A stretch of DNA of 26,430 nt from Ruminococcus sp. (GTDB lineage: Bacteria; Bacillota_A; Clostridia; Oscillospirales; Acutalibacteraceae). A program made the translations under genes and the position numbers. Below are positions 14,333 through 21,943 of this stretch, in pieces. The notes beneath the pieces were generated by a model that was not told where the DNA came from, made no database searches, and saw only the letters and a program-made list of their open reading frames with translations. The stretch is taken from contig JAFUPE010000012.1 of the NCBI GenBank assembly GCA_017481395.1, positions 1-26,430 of the forward strand, given 5' to 3'. Numbering within the stretch: position 1 is the first letter of the stretch; the number at the start of each line of letters is the position of its first letter.

Positions 14333-14349
14333 AATTGACGTTGTCAAAC

Positions 14350-14442
14350 GCAGAGATGTCCGAGCTGGCCGAAGGAGCACGATTGGAAATCGTGTGTACG
14401 GCTAAAACCGTACCAAGGGTTCGAATCCCTTTCTCTGCGCCA
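14350..14442 (+). tRNA. tRNA-Ser (anticodon GGA)
   Basis: The 7-bp acceptor stem GCAGAGA/TCTCTGC, the anticodon stem CACGA/TCGTG with loop TTGGAAA (anticodon GGA at 14385-14387), a long variable arm (GTACGG/CCGTAC) and the T-arm GGGTTCGAATCCC are all present. The discriminator is G and CCA is encoded. The long variable arm fits serine tRNA, reading UCC and UCU codons. Confidence 0.97.
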
Positions 14443-14443
14443 G

Positions 14444-14475
14444 AAAAGCACTTGCTGTAAGCAGGTGCTTTTTTA
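14444..14475 (+). terminator. Terminator after tRNA-Ser
   Basis: AAGCACTTGC (14446-14455) pairs with GCAGGTGCTT (14461-14470) with one G-T pair and a 5-nt loop, followed by TTTT. It ends about 20 nt before the Nudix start. Confidence 0.8.
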
Positions 14476-14493
14476 TATATTAGAGGTGGTATT

Positions 14494-14961
14494 ATGAGCG
14501 GATACATTATGTGGCTACGTTCATTTGTAGGGCATAAGCCTTTGCTTCAGTGTGGAACAGGTGTAATCGTAGAAAACGAAAAAGGAGAAATTCTTCTGAT
14601 TAAAAGAACTGATAACGGTTGTTGGGGTTATGCAGGAGGCTCGGTTGAGCTTGGCGAAAAGGTAGAAGACACCGCATGCCGTGAACTTTTAGAGGAAACC
14701 GGGCTTATTGCAGAAACTCTTGAGCTTTTCTCGGTATTTTCAGGTGAGGATACTCGCTATACATACCCAAACGGCGATGAGGTTCATAATATCGATATAG
14801 TTTATATCTGTCGTAAGTTCAGCGGAACTCCTAATCCCGATAAAATCGAAGCCTCAGATGCTCGGTTTTTTAGTATAGATAATATACCTGATAAAATATC
14901 CCCTCCGCTCATAGTTCCTTTAAAGAAATATATTGAAATGCGAAAAAATAACAGCCTGTAG
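14494..14961 (+). CDS. Nudix hydrolase
   Basis: The 155-aa product carries a complete Nudix box at 48-70 (GGSVELGEKV then RELLEETG), with the metal-binding glutamates in place. Nudix enzymes cleave nucleoside diphosphates linked to another group; the exact substrate (oxidised nucleotide, NADH, sugar nucleotide) cannot be told. GAGGTGG lies 5 nt before ATG 14494. The gene begins right behind the tRNA terminator with no room for its own promoter, so it probably depends on read-through. Confidence 0.9.
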   Translation: MSGYIMWLRSFVGHKPLLQCGTGVIVENEKGEILLIKRTDNGCWGYAGGSVELGEKVEDTACRELLEETGLIAETLELFSVFSGEDTRYTYPNGDEVHNIDIVYICRKFSGTPNPDKIEASDARFFSIDNIPDKISPPLIVPLKKYIEMRKNNSL

Positions 14962-14978
14962 TTTTAAGCTACAGGCTG
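14952..14978. terminator. Terminator between convergent Nudix and tadA genes
   Basis: CAGCCTGTAG (14952-14961) pairs perfectly with CTACAGGCTG (14969-14978), with a 7-nt loop. The minus strand continues TTATTTTTT, so it ends the tadA transcript well; in the + direction the T tract is poor. The Nudix stop TAG is inside the stem. Confidence 0.75.
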
Positions 14979-14982
14979 ATTA

Positions 14983-15429
14983 TCATTTGCGTATTGATTT
15001 AAAAAACTCAGTCAGTATTTTACTGCACTCATCTTCCATAATACCGCCAAAGCATTGAGGGCGGTGAGTAAAGGGAAGAGAAAAAAGATTTGTAACGCTT
15101 GAGCAAGCCCCGTTTTTTAGGTCAAAAGCACCAAAAACAACTTTATCAATTTTAGAGTTAATAATTGCACCTGCACACATAGGGCAGGGTTCTAAGGTTA
15201 CGTAAAGCTCACAACCTGAAAGATTAGCTGAGCCTAAAATTTTGTTGGCGTTTGTTATAGCCACAATTTCTGCGTGTAAAACGCCTATATTATCACGTTC
15301 CTTAAGATTTCTGCCTGTTGCAATAACTTTTCCGTCTTTAACAATTACAGCACCAACAGGCACATCGTTGGTTTCAACGCATTTTTTTGCTTCTTCAAGA
15401 GCAAGCCTCATAAAGTCGTATCTGTCCAT
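14983..15429 (-). CDS. tadA: tRNA-specific adenosine deaminase TadA
   Basis: The 148-aa product has the zinc deaminase motifs HAE at 52-54 (catalytic E54) and PCPMC at 81-85 (C82, C85), with VPVGAVIV and GACSSVTNLF typical of TadA. It converts adenosine to inosine at the wobble position of tRNA-Arg(ACG), letting one tRNA read three codons, and acts as a dimer in the cytoplasm. Its start overlaps the stop of the upstream CPBP gene by one base (TAATG), so the two are co-translated. Guanine deaminase or another cytidine deaminase is less likely given the full motif set. Confidence 0.93.
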   Translation of the reverse strand: MDRYDFMRLALEEAKKCVETNDVPVGAVIVKDGKVIATGRNLKERDNIGVLHAEIVAITNANKILGSANLSGCELYVTLEPCPMCAGAIINSKIDKVVFGAFDLKNGACSSVTNLFSLPFTHRPQCFGGIMEDECSKILTEFFKSIRK

Positions 15430-16469
15430 TATTCAATTACCTGAAGCGTTGATATGCACTCTAATAATGTAATAACAAGGAAGATGATTACTGTAACACT
15501 TGTGAAGAATGTTTTAATTCTTTCGCTGAACGTAAGCTCGCCTTCATACTTTTTTAAGCTGCAGAAGTTTTTATCGCTTTTAGAAAACTTATATACTGCT
15601 ACCAACGCAAGAGCAAACACAGCAGCATAAATACACATATAAACAAAGTCAACGTAAAACGTATCTATACCTGCAAGCTCTAAATTTTCGTAAAAAATAT
15701 CGGCAATTACTGACATAAAGTTATTCAGTCCATGTATAATCATAGCAGGGAAAATAGAGTTTGTGTAGATTACAGCCCAACCAGCGGCAAGTCCCACCAC
15801 AAAGGCAAAGGGTGCCTGAGTAAAGTTTCCGTGCATCATACCGAATAGAATAGCAGATGTTAAAAGTGCAAAGCCATCGCCAAATTTTCTCAGTCTGCCC
15901 ATTATGCATCCTCTGTATACAAACTCTTCGGTAACAGCGGGAACAGCAGATACAGCAACAATGTAAGTTATATGCTCTAAAAGCGAGGTGCTTCCTGTTT
16001 GCATATCACTGTACATGGTTTCTAACCCGAAAATGCTTAAATCAACAGAAAATAGCTGTGCAATATAATTAGCGGTAATGCAAACTGTGAAGCCTATTGC
16101 AACGACACCCGCAAGCTTTTTAAAAGACATTTTCTCACTTGGCAAAATTTCATTAAGGTCGGTTTTTGTTGCCTTAGCGAATATTACCGCAACTACGCCA
16201 AAGCCTATTAATGAAACCAAGGCGTTTAAAAGCATATCGGGGATAAGACTCAGCTTGTCATCAAGGAGCATGGGTGTATTTTCGTATGCTGTCCTCATAA
16301 CAGAGCTTAAAATAACAGCAAGTATGGAAAAAACCGAAAGGCAGATTATGCTCAGAAGTCCTGTGGAGATACTTCTGCCTCTTAATGCCCTTTTTTCGTT
16401 TTGCTTTGCTTGGATTTTCAGGTATTCTTCCTCGTTTACAGGAGGAACATTGTATGCATTGTCAATCAT
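15429..16469 (-). CDS. CPBP-family (Abi/CAAX-like) intramembrane metalloprotease
   Basis: The 346-aa product has a polar N-terminus and about eight membrane segments. The family motifs are present: EEFVYRG with E181, E182 and R186, then FGMMHGN with H213, then HGLNN with H246 and N250. Members cleave prenylated or other membrane proteins, or act in bacteriocin immunity; no target is suggested by context. ATG 16469 is chosen because GGAGTG lies 5 nt upstream; ATG 16487 sits just after the -10 box without a ribosome site. It is the first gene of a leftward pair with tadA. Confidence 0.9.
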   Translation of the reverse strand: MIDNAYNVPPVNEEEYLKIQAKQNEKRALRGRSISTGLLSIICLSVFSILAVILSSVMRTAYENTPMLLDDKLSLIPDMLLNALVSLIGFGVVAVIFAKATKTDLNEILPSEKMSFKKLAGVVAIGFTVCITANYIAQLFSVDLSIFGLETMYSDMQTGSTSLLEHITYIVAVSAVPAVTEEFVYRGCIMGRLRKFGDGFALLTSAILFGMMHGNFTQAPFAFVVGLAAGWAVIYTNSIFPAMIIHGLNNFMSVIADIFYENLELAGIDTFYVDFVYMCIYAAVFALALVAVYKFSKSDKNFCSLKKYEGELTFSERIKTFFTSVTVIIFLVITLLECISTLQVIE

Positions 16470-16490
16470 ATAATCACTCCAATTCATAAT

Positions 16491-16519
16491 ATTATATCAC
16501 TAAAAATCCAATAATGCAA
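16491..16519 (-). promoter_or_regulatory. Promoter of the CPBP-tadA pair
   Basis: On the minus strand, TTGCAT (complement of 16514-16519) and TATAAT (complement of 16491-16496) with a 17-nt spacer, and TG one base before the -10 box. Confidence 0.75.
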
Positions 16520-16545
16520 TTTATTTGGAAAAATTAAAAAAATCC

Positions 16546-16574
16546 TTGACAAATATGCATTTTAGGTGTATTAT
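16546..16574 (+). promoter_or_regulatory. Promoter of infC-rpmI-rplT
   Basis: TTGACA at 16546-16551 and TATTAT at 16569-16574 with a 17-nt spacer. The start site near 16581 gives a leader of about 150 nt before infC. Confidence 0.8.
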
Positions 16575-16580
16575 CTTGAA

Positions 16581-16709
16581 GTAATAATAAAGCAAAGCGA
16601 ATAGCTTTCACCTGTGGGGTGCTGTCTGCACGGGTCAATATTGCAGGATTTTTATTTATATTATCCTTGTATTATTGTGCGGGCAGATTTTTCTGTCCGC
16701 TTTGTTTTT
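16581..16709 (+). promoter_or_regulatory. infC leader with attenuator hairpin, probable L20-type control
   Basis: The leader ends in GCGGGCAG (16679-16686) paired with CTGTCCGC (16693-16700, one G-T pair), followed by TTTGTTTTT, an intrinsic terminator upstream of infC. Earlier segments can form alternatives: AAAGC/GCTTT around 16594-16608, GTGC/GCAC near 16618-16630, and CCTG near 16611 with CAGG near 16644. In Bacillus, ribosomal protein L20 binds the infC leader and triggers termination. The position and parts fit this kind of feedback, but binding of L20 is inferred. Confidence 0.6.
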
Positions 16710-16732
16710 ATCAAAACTGGAGGTGCTTTAAC

Positions 16733-17251
16733 ATTAGCAAACAGGAAGTTCTCATTAACGAGAAAATTCGTTGCGACGAGCTCAGAGTAATCGGCACAGA
16801 CGGTGCACAGCTTGGCATTATGTCATCTGACGCTGCTCTCAAGCTCGCATTTGACCAAAATCTTGACTTGGTGCTTATCGCTGCCCAGGCAAAGCCACCC
16901 GTTGGCAAAATTATGGACTACGGCAAGTACCGCTTCGAGCAGGCAAAGAAAGAAAAAGAAGCCAAGAAAAACCAGAAGGTTATCAACATCAAGGAAGTTC
17001 ATCTTTCGCTTAAGATTGACACTCACGACTTTGATACCAAGAAAAACGCCGCCATCAAGTTCTTATCTAAAGGCGACAAGGTAAAGGTTTCTATCCGTTT
17101 CAGAGGCAGAGAAATGGGTCATTCCCAGTTCGGTTACGACCTTATGGAGCGTTTTGCCAATGACTGTGCTGAGGTTTCCAACGTGGAAAAACCTGCAAAG
17201 CTTGAAGGTCGCAATATGCTGATGTTCCTTGCTCCCAAACCAGTAAAATAA
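16733..17251 (+). CDS. infC: Translation initiation factor IF-3, with ATT start
   Basis: The 172-aa product starts SKQEVLINEKIRCDELRVIG, with QLGIMSSDAALKLA and PPVGKIMDYGKYRFEQAKKE, all typical of IF3, then the C-terminal domain with IRFRGREMGH. The start is ATT at 16733, since GGAGG lies 9 nt upstream and no ATG fits the family's N-terminus. ATT starts in infC are known in E. coli and Bacillus and let IF3 limit its own translation. IF3 binds the 30S subunit, checks initiation codons and keeps subunits apart. It leads the infC-rpmI-rplT operon behind the attenuator. Confidence 0.95.
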   Translation: MSKQEVLINEKIRCDELRVIGTDGAQLGIMSSDAALKLAFDQNLDLVLIAAQAKPPVGKIMDYGKYRFEQAKKEKEAKKNQKVINIKEVHLSLKIDTHDFDTKKNAAIKFLSKGDKVKVSIRFRGREMGHSQFGYDLMERFANDCAEVSNVEKPAKLEGRNMLMFLAPKPVK

Positions 17252-17273
17252 GTATTAACAGGAGGATTTAATC

Positions 17274-17471
17274 ATGCCCAAAATCAAAACACACAGCGGT
17301 GCTAAAAAACGCTTTAAGGTTTCTAAGAACGGTAAAGTAATCCGTGCTCACGCTAACAAGAGACACATTCTCAACAAGAAGACAACAAAGCGTATGAGAG
17401 TTCTTCGTCAGACAGCTGTTGCAGATGCAACAAATGTAAAGCAGATGAAGCGTCTGATTCCTTACAAATAA
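17274..17471 (+). CDS. rpmI: Ribosomal protein bL35
   Basis: The 65-aa, very basic product begins [20 protein letters not shown] and contains [17 protein letters not shown], matching bL35 at its usual length. It is part of the 50S subunit. AGGAGG precedes ATG 17274. It lies 22 nt after infC and 28 nt before rplT, the standard order in bacteria, sharing their leader control. Confidence 0.97.
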   Translation: MPKIKTHSGAKKRFKVSKNGKVIRAHANKRHILNKKTTKRMRVLRQTAVADATNVKQMKRLIPYK

Positions 17472-17499
17472 TCTAAAAGAAACCTGGAGGTAAAATACA

Positions 17500-17847
17500 A
17501 TGGCAAGAGTTAAAGGTGCGATGGCTACTCGCAAAAGAAGAAATAAAGTATTAAAGCTCGCTAAGGGCTACTATGGTGCTAAGTCCAGACACTTCAAAAT
17601 GGCTAAACAGGCTGTTATGAAGTCCGGCAACTATGCTTACATCGGCAGAAAGCAGAGAAAGAGAGACTTCCGTCGTCTTTGGATTACTCGTATCAGCGCT
17701 GCTTGCAGAGCTAACGGCACAAACTATTCTACATTTATGAACGGCCTTAAGAAGGCTAACATCACACTCAACAGAAAGATGCTCTCTGAGATTGCTATCG
17801 CAGATCCTGCAGCTTTCACACAGTTAGTTGAGAAGGTTACTAAATAA
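17500..17847 (+). CDS. rplT: Ribosomal protein bL20
   Basis: The 115-aa basic product starts [20 protein letters not shown] with [17 protein letters not shown] and [16 protein letters not shown], matching bL20 over its full usual length. It binds 23S rRNA early in 50S assembly and in Firmicutes also represses its own operon through the leader. GGAGG precedes ATG 17500. A strong hairpin follows. Confidence 0.97.
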   Translation: MARVKGAMATRKRRNKVLKLAKGYYGAKSRHFKMAKQAVMKSGNYAYIGRKQRKRDFRRLWITRISAACRANGTNYSTFMNGLKKANITLNRKMLSEIAIADPAAFTQLVEKVTK

Positions 17848-17859
17848 AAAAGCTAAAGG

Positions 17860-17888
17860 TGCGCCCGATTTTATGTCGGGCGCATATT
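17860..17888 (+). terminator. Hairpin after rplT, probable weak terminator
   Basis: TGCGCCCGA (17860-17868) pairs perfectly with TCGGGCGCA (17876-17884), with a 7-nt loop. Only TATTT follows, so termination may be partial and the methyltransferase gene 20 nt further may be read through. No promoter is visible after it. Confidence 0.6.
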
Positions 17889-17903
17889 TCGTATAGGTGA
17901 ATT

Positions 17904-18680
17904 ATGTTAGAAATAACAGCTAAGGATAATAAAACTGTTAAAAATATTATTAAGCTACTTACTAAATCTAAGTATAGAAAAGAACAAGGCCTCTTTGTAG
18001 TCGAAGGTGTAAGGCTTTGTACTGATGCACTCAGAAGCTCAGCCTCAATCGACACTTTTATCTGTACCGAACAAGCAACCGAAAAATATCCCGACGTTGT
18101 TGCTGAGCTTGAAAGAAACTCAGCTCACAGCTTCAGGGTTAGCACTAATATATTTAGTATGCTCAGCGACACAAAAACCCCACAGGGTGTGATTTGTGTT
18201 GTAAAAGCACTTGACAATAAGCCTCAATTTGATAAAATAAACAATAAGTATGTACTTTTACAGAATATGCAGGACCCCAGTAACCTTGGCGCCGTCTTAA
18301 GGTCAGCCGATGCACTGGGTTTTTCGGGTGTTGTTTTAACTTCTGATTGCTGTGACATTTACAGTCCTAAGGTTTGCCGTGCAAGTATGGGAGCAGTTTT
18401 CCGCGTACCTTTTACTATCTGTGAGGACGAATGTGACTTCGTTAACGAATTCAATAAAACAGGTAGATCCTACGCCGCAGTAGTAAGAAACGGCACAAGC
18501 ATAACAGAGTTTAATTACGAAGGCAGTACGCTTTTATGTATCGGTAATGAAGGTAACGGTCTTACCGACGAATTGGTGCGTGCTTGTACCTATCCCGTTA
18601 CAATCCCTATGAAAGGCAACGCGGAATCTCTTAACGCCGCCGCTGCCGCAGGAATAATTATGTGGGAAATGATTAGATGA
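17904..18680 (+). CDS. TrmH/SpoU-family RNA 2'-O-methyltransferase
   Basis: The 258-aa product has an N-terminal substrate-binding part (1-95, with KYRKEQGLFVVEGVRL typical of the group) and a SPOUT domain with QDPSNLGAVLRSADALGF, IGNEGNGL and a final IPMKGNAESLNAAAAAGIIMWE, the three SpoU motifs that form the knotted SAM site. It methylates a ribose in rRNA or tRNA; the exact site is unknown. AGGTGA precedes ATG 17904. Its stop overlaps dprA as ATGA. Confidence 0.93.
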   Translation: MLEITAKDNKTVKNIIKLLTKSKYRKEQGLFVVEGVRLCTDALRSSASIDTFICTEQATEKYPDVVAELERNSAHSFRVSTNIFSMLSDTKTPQGVICVVKALDNKPQFDKINNKYVLLQNMQDPSNLGAVLRSADALGFSGVVLTSDCCDIYSPKVCRASMGAVFRVPFTICEDECDFVNEFNKTGRSYAAVVRNGTSITEFNYEGSTLLCIGNEGNGLTDELVRACTYPVTIPMKGNAESLNAAAAAGIIMWEMIR

Positions 18681-19849
18681 ATAAGTCTACTCTTTATTAT
18701 ATATGGCTTACACAGGGTGTAGGCTACTGCAATACTAAGGCTAAATATGTCTACAGCCTTTATCCCGACATCGAAATGCTTTATAAAGGCGGCGAGCAGG
18801 AATTAAGGTTCTGTGGGATTTTCACCGAAAAAGAGATTTCAAAGCTTATTAAAACCGACCTTTCATCAGCAGAGGATATACTTAAAAGGTGTAATGAGCT
18901 TTCCTATAAAGTATACGATATTTCAATGCATGAGTATCCTCAGTGTTTGCGTGAAATTCCCGATGCCCCCGCCGTTATTTATGTAAGCGGTGAGCTTCCT
19001 GATTTTGAAAATAGCGATTCTATATCTATTGTTGGTACAAGGCGTGCAACGGTTTACGGTATACGTACTTCGCTTTCGTTAGGCTCAAATCTTGCAAAAA
19101 TCGGCTTTATAGTTGTCAGCGGAGGTGCCTTGGGTATTGATTGTGCGGCACATAGGGGAGTTTTGCAGGAAAAAGGCAAGGCGGTGTGCGTGTTAGGATG
19201 TGGCATTGATTATGACTATCTCCTCGAAAACAAGGAGCTTCGCAATATGATTTCTGCCACAGGTGCCCTCGTATCTGAATATCCTCCGGGTACAGCGGCT
19301 GCCTCGCACAATTTTCCTCAGCGAAATCGTATTATTTCTGCACTTTCAAAAGGTGTTATCGTTGTAGAGGCACCTAAGAAAAGCGGTTCTATGATAACCG
19401 TAGATTTTGCTCTGAAGCAGGGCAAGGATGTTTTTGCCGTAATGGGCAACGTAGACTCACCTTATTCTTCAGGGTCTAATCAGCTTATAAAAGATGGTGC
19501 TGTTCCGGTAACATCTTGGCAGGATGTAGCAGAGTTTTACCGTGGTTTAATAGAGGACACGTCAACTGCATGCCATATCACAGATAACGCAGTTAATTCA
19601 ATTCCCTCTAAAAATAAGGATGCAACAGCTTATTCTGAAAATAAGCCTGTGCCCGTGCATAAAGATGTTAAGAATTTAAGTGAAGAAGAGCGTAAGGTCT
19701 ACTTAAGCCTTACCGACACACCTGTTCATATTGATTTTATAGCGGAAAAAACAGGTATACCGCCTTTTTTGGTAATCAGAGCTGTGTCCTCTTTGGAGCT
19801 TAAAGATTTAGTAGTGAATACCGGCGGCAGATTATATGCCATTAAATAA
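18677..19849 (+). CDS. dprA: DNA-processing protein DprA
   Basis: The 390-aa product has an N-terminal helical part (about 1-90), a Rossmann-like domain with SIVGTRRATVYG, VVSGGALGIDCAAH and FPQRNRIISAL, and a C-terminal winged helix (about 330-390). DprA protects incoming single strands and loads RecA during natural transformation. The start overlaps the methyltransferase stop. It is followed after 18 nt by topA, the usual order in Firmicutes. Its presence alone does not prove competence. Confidence 0.94.
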   Translation: MNKSTLYYIWLTQGVGYCNTKAKYVYSLYPDIEMLYKGGEQELRFCGIFTEKEISKLIKTDLSSAEDILKRCNELSYKVYDISMHEYPQCLREIPDAPAVIYVSGELPDFENSDSISIVGTRRATVYGIRTSLSLGSNLAKIGFIVVSGGALGIDCAAHRGVLQEKGKAVCVLGCGIDYDYLLENKELRNMISATGALVSEYPPGTAAASHNFPQRNRIISALSKGVIVVEAPKKSGSMITVDFALKQGKDVFAVMGNVDSPYSSGSNQLIKDGAVPVTSWQDVAEFYRGLIEDTSTACHITDNAVNSIPSKNKDATAYSENKPVPVHKDVKNLSEEERKVYLSLTDTPVHIDFIAEKTGIPPFLVIRAVSSLELKDLVVNTGGRLYAIK

Positions 19850-19867
19850 TTGGAGGTATACGTAAAT

Positions 19868-21943
19868 ATGTCAAATTTAGTAATTGTTGAGTCGCCTGCA
19901 AAGGCTAAAACAATTAAAAAATACCTTGGCAAGGACTTCGAAGTTATCGCATCTATGGGTCATGTAAGAGATTTGCCCTCCGCAAGACTCAGCGTTGACG
20001 TAAAAAAGGACTTTGCTCCTAAATATGAAATCATCAAAGGCAAAGAAAAGCTTGTTGATGAGCTTAAAAAGCTTGCAGGTAAATCTGATAAAGTATACCT
20101 TGCAACTGACCCTGACCGCGAAGGCGAAGCAATTTCATGGCATCTTGCATATATTCTGGGTCTTGATATGAACGAAGCGAACCGCGTTGAGTTCAATGAA
20201 ATTACAAAATCAGGCGTTGAAAATGGCATGGATAATCCTCGTGCCGTAAATATTGACCTCGTCAACGCCCAGCAGGCAAGACGTATTTTGGACAGACTGG
20301 TTGGATACAAATTAAGTCCCTTTGTATCTCAGAAAATCCGACGCGGTCTTTCTGCAGGTCGTGTACAGTCTGTTGCTGTACGCATTATTGTAGACCGAGA
20401 AAACGAAATCAGGGCCTTCGTACCCGAGGAATATTGGTCAATCGATGCAAAGCTTATACCTAAGGGTGCCCGAAAGGCTTTTTCAGCGGCATTTTACGGT
20501 TCGGCTGACGGTAAAAAAATCGAAATTAAATCTAAAGAGCAGGCTGACGAAATACTTTCAGCCTTAGATGGAGCTGAATATTCAGTAACTAAGGTGAAAA
20601 ACGGCACACGTAAGAAATCTCCCGTGCCTCCCTTTATTACATCAACATTACAGCAGGAAGCAAGCCGTAAGCTTAGTTTTCAGTCAAGACGTACTATGCG
20701 TGTAGCTCAGGAGCTTTACGAAGGTGTCGATATCGACGGAATCGGTGCAACCGGTCTTATTACCTATATGAGAACCGACTCTTTAAGAATTTCTAACGAT
20801 GCAATGCGTGAGGCGGCAGACTTCATTTCTAATAAATACGGCAAGGATTATCTTCCTTCAAAGCCTCGTTGTTTTAAATCAAGAAACAACGCACAGGACG
20901 GTCATGAAGCTATCAGACCAACCTCTGTAAGCCTTACTCCCGACAGAGTAAAGGCAAATCTTACCACTGACCAGTACAAGCTTTACAAGCTTATCTGGGA
21001 GCGTTTCTTGGCTTCTCAGATGGCTGACTGCATCCAGAAAACCACACAGGTTGATATACAAGCAAATAATTACCTTTTCAAGGCCTCTGGCTATAGAGTG
21101 GATTTTGACGGCTTCACGGTTTTATATGTGGAATCCAAAGACGAAGCCGAAGCAAAGGCAAGCGAGCTTCCGTCACTTGAAAAGGATACGCCTTTAAAGC
21201 TCAAAGAAATCACACCTAACCAGCATTTTACTCAGCCTCCTGCACGTTTTACCGAGGCATCTCTCATTAAAGCTCTTGAGGAATACGGTATCGGCAGACC
21301 TTCTACCTATGCCGCCACTATTACTACAATTGTGGGCAGAGAGTACGTAAAACGCGAGGGCAAATCTCTTCATCCTACCGAGCTTGGCGAAGCACTTTCA
21401 AACCTTATGAAGGAGCGTTTCCCAAAAATTGTTAACGTTAAGTTTACTGCTCAGATGGAGCAGGATTTAGATACCGTTGAAAGCGGAGATGTTGAGTGGG
21501 TAGCACTTTTAAATCAGTTTTACGGCGATTTTGAGAAAACATTAAAAAAAGCTAAAGCTGATATGGAAGGCGTAAAAATCCAGCTTAAAGAAGACCAAAC
21601 CGACATAGTTTGCGATAAATGCGGCAAGCTTATGGTTATTAAGGTGGGCAGATATGGTAAGTTTATTGCCTGCCCCGGTTGGCCCGAGTGTAAGAACATC
21701 ATTCCTTATACCGAAAAAGTAGGCGTAAGCTGCCCTGATTGTGGTAGCGACGTAATCATTCGCCGCACCAAAAAGGGAAAAATTTTCTATGGTTGTTCTT
21801 CATTTCCAAAGTGTAACTTTATGTCGTGGAACGAACCAACAAACGAAAAATGTCCCCAGTGCGGTGGCATACTTTTCAAGAAAAAAGGTAAGAAAGAAAC
21901 CCTTTACTGTAACAAAGAGGGTTGCGGATATGAGAAAAAGTAA
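19868..21943 (+). CDS. topA: DNA topoisomerase I (type IA)
   Basis: The 691-aa product has an N-terminal TOPRIM domain (SNLVIVESPAKAKTIKKYLG, and DPDREGEA near 81-88), the type IA core with the catalytic tyrosine Y300 in GLITYMRTDS, and three C-terminal zinc ribbons (CDKCG, CPDCG, CPQCG). It relaxes negative supercoils. ATG 19868 is chosen because it follows GGAGG by 11 nt and gives the usual N-terminus; a TTG frame from 19850 starts in the ribosome site. The stop overlaps trmFO by one base. Confidence 0.97.
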   Translation: MSNLVIVESPAKAKTIKKYLGKDFEVIASMGHVRDLPSARLSVDVKKDFAPKYEIIKGKEKLVDELKKLAGKSDKVYLATDPDREGEAISWHLAYILGLDMNEANRVEFNEITKSGVENGMDNPRAVNIDLVNAQQARRILDRLVGYKLSPFVSQKIRRGLSAGRVQSVAVRIIVDRENEIRAFVPEEYWSIDAKLIPKGARKAFSAAFYGSADGKKIEIKSKEQADEILSALDGAEYSVTKVKNGTRKKSPVPPFITSTLQQEASRKLSFQSRRTMRVAQELYEGVDIDGIGATGLITYMRTDSLRISNDAMREAADFISNKYGKDYLPSKPRCFKSRNNAQDGHEAIRPTSVSLTPDRVKANLTTDQYKLYKLIWERFLASQMADCIQKTTQVDIQANNYLFKASGYRVDFDGFTVLYVESKDEAEAKASELPSLEKDTPLKLKEITPNQHFTQPPARFTEASLIKALEEYGIGRPSTYAATITTIVGREYVKREGKSLHPTELGEALSNLMKERFPKIVNVKFTAQMEQDLDTVESGDVEWVALLNQFYGDFEKTLKKAKADMEGVKIQLKEDQTDIVCDKCGKLMVIKVGRYGKFIACPGWPECKNIIPYTEKVGVSCPDCGSDVIIRRTKKGKIFYGCSSFPKCNFMSWNEPTNEKCPQCGGILFKKKGKKETLYCNKEGCGYEKK

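Noticed and set aside
14350..14442. tRNA-Ser as the attachment site of the element
   Set aside because: The element edge is about 11 kb away, the tRNA is intact, and no copy of its 3' end is seen near the recombinase.
14283..14507. 74-codon minus-strand frame antisense to the tRNA gene
   Set aside because: It lies across the tRNA-Ser and its promoter. Its GIRTLG...SNRAPSASS-like text is the complement of serine tRNA arms, a known source of false protein calls.
16619..16732. N-terminal extension of infC from a GTG at 16619
   Set aside because: It would run through the attenuator hairpin and lacks a ribosome site. The ATT start after GGAGG gives the normal IF3 N-terminus.
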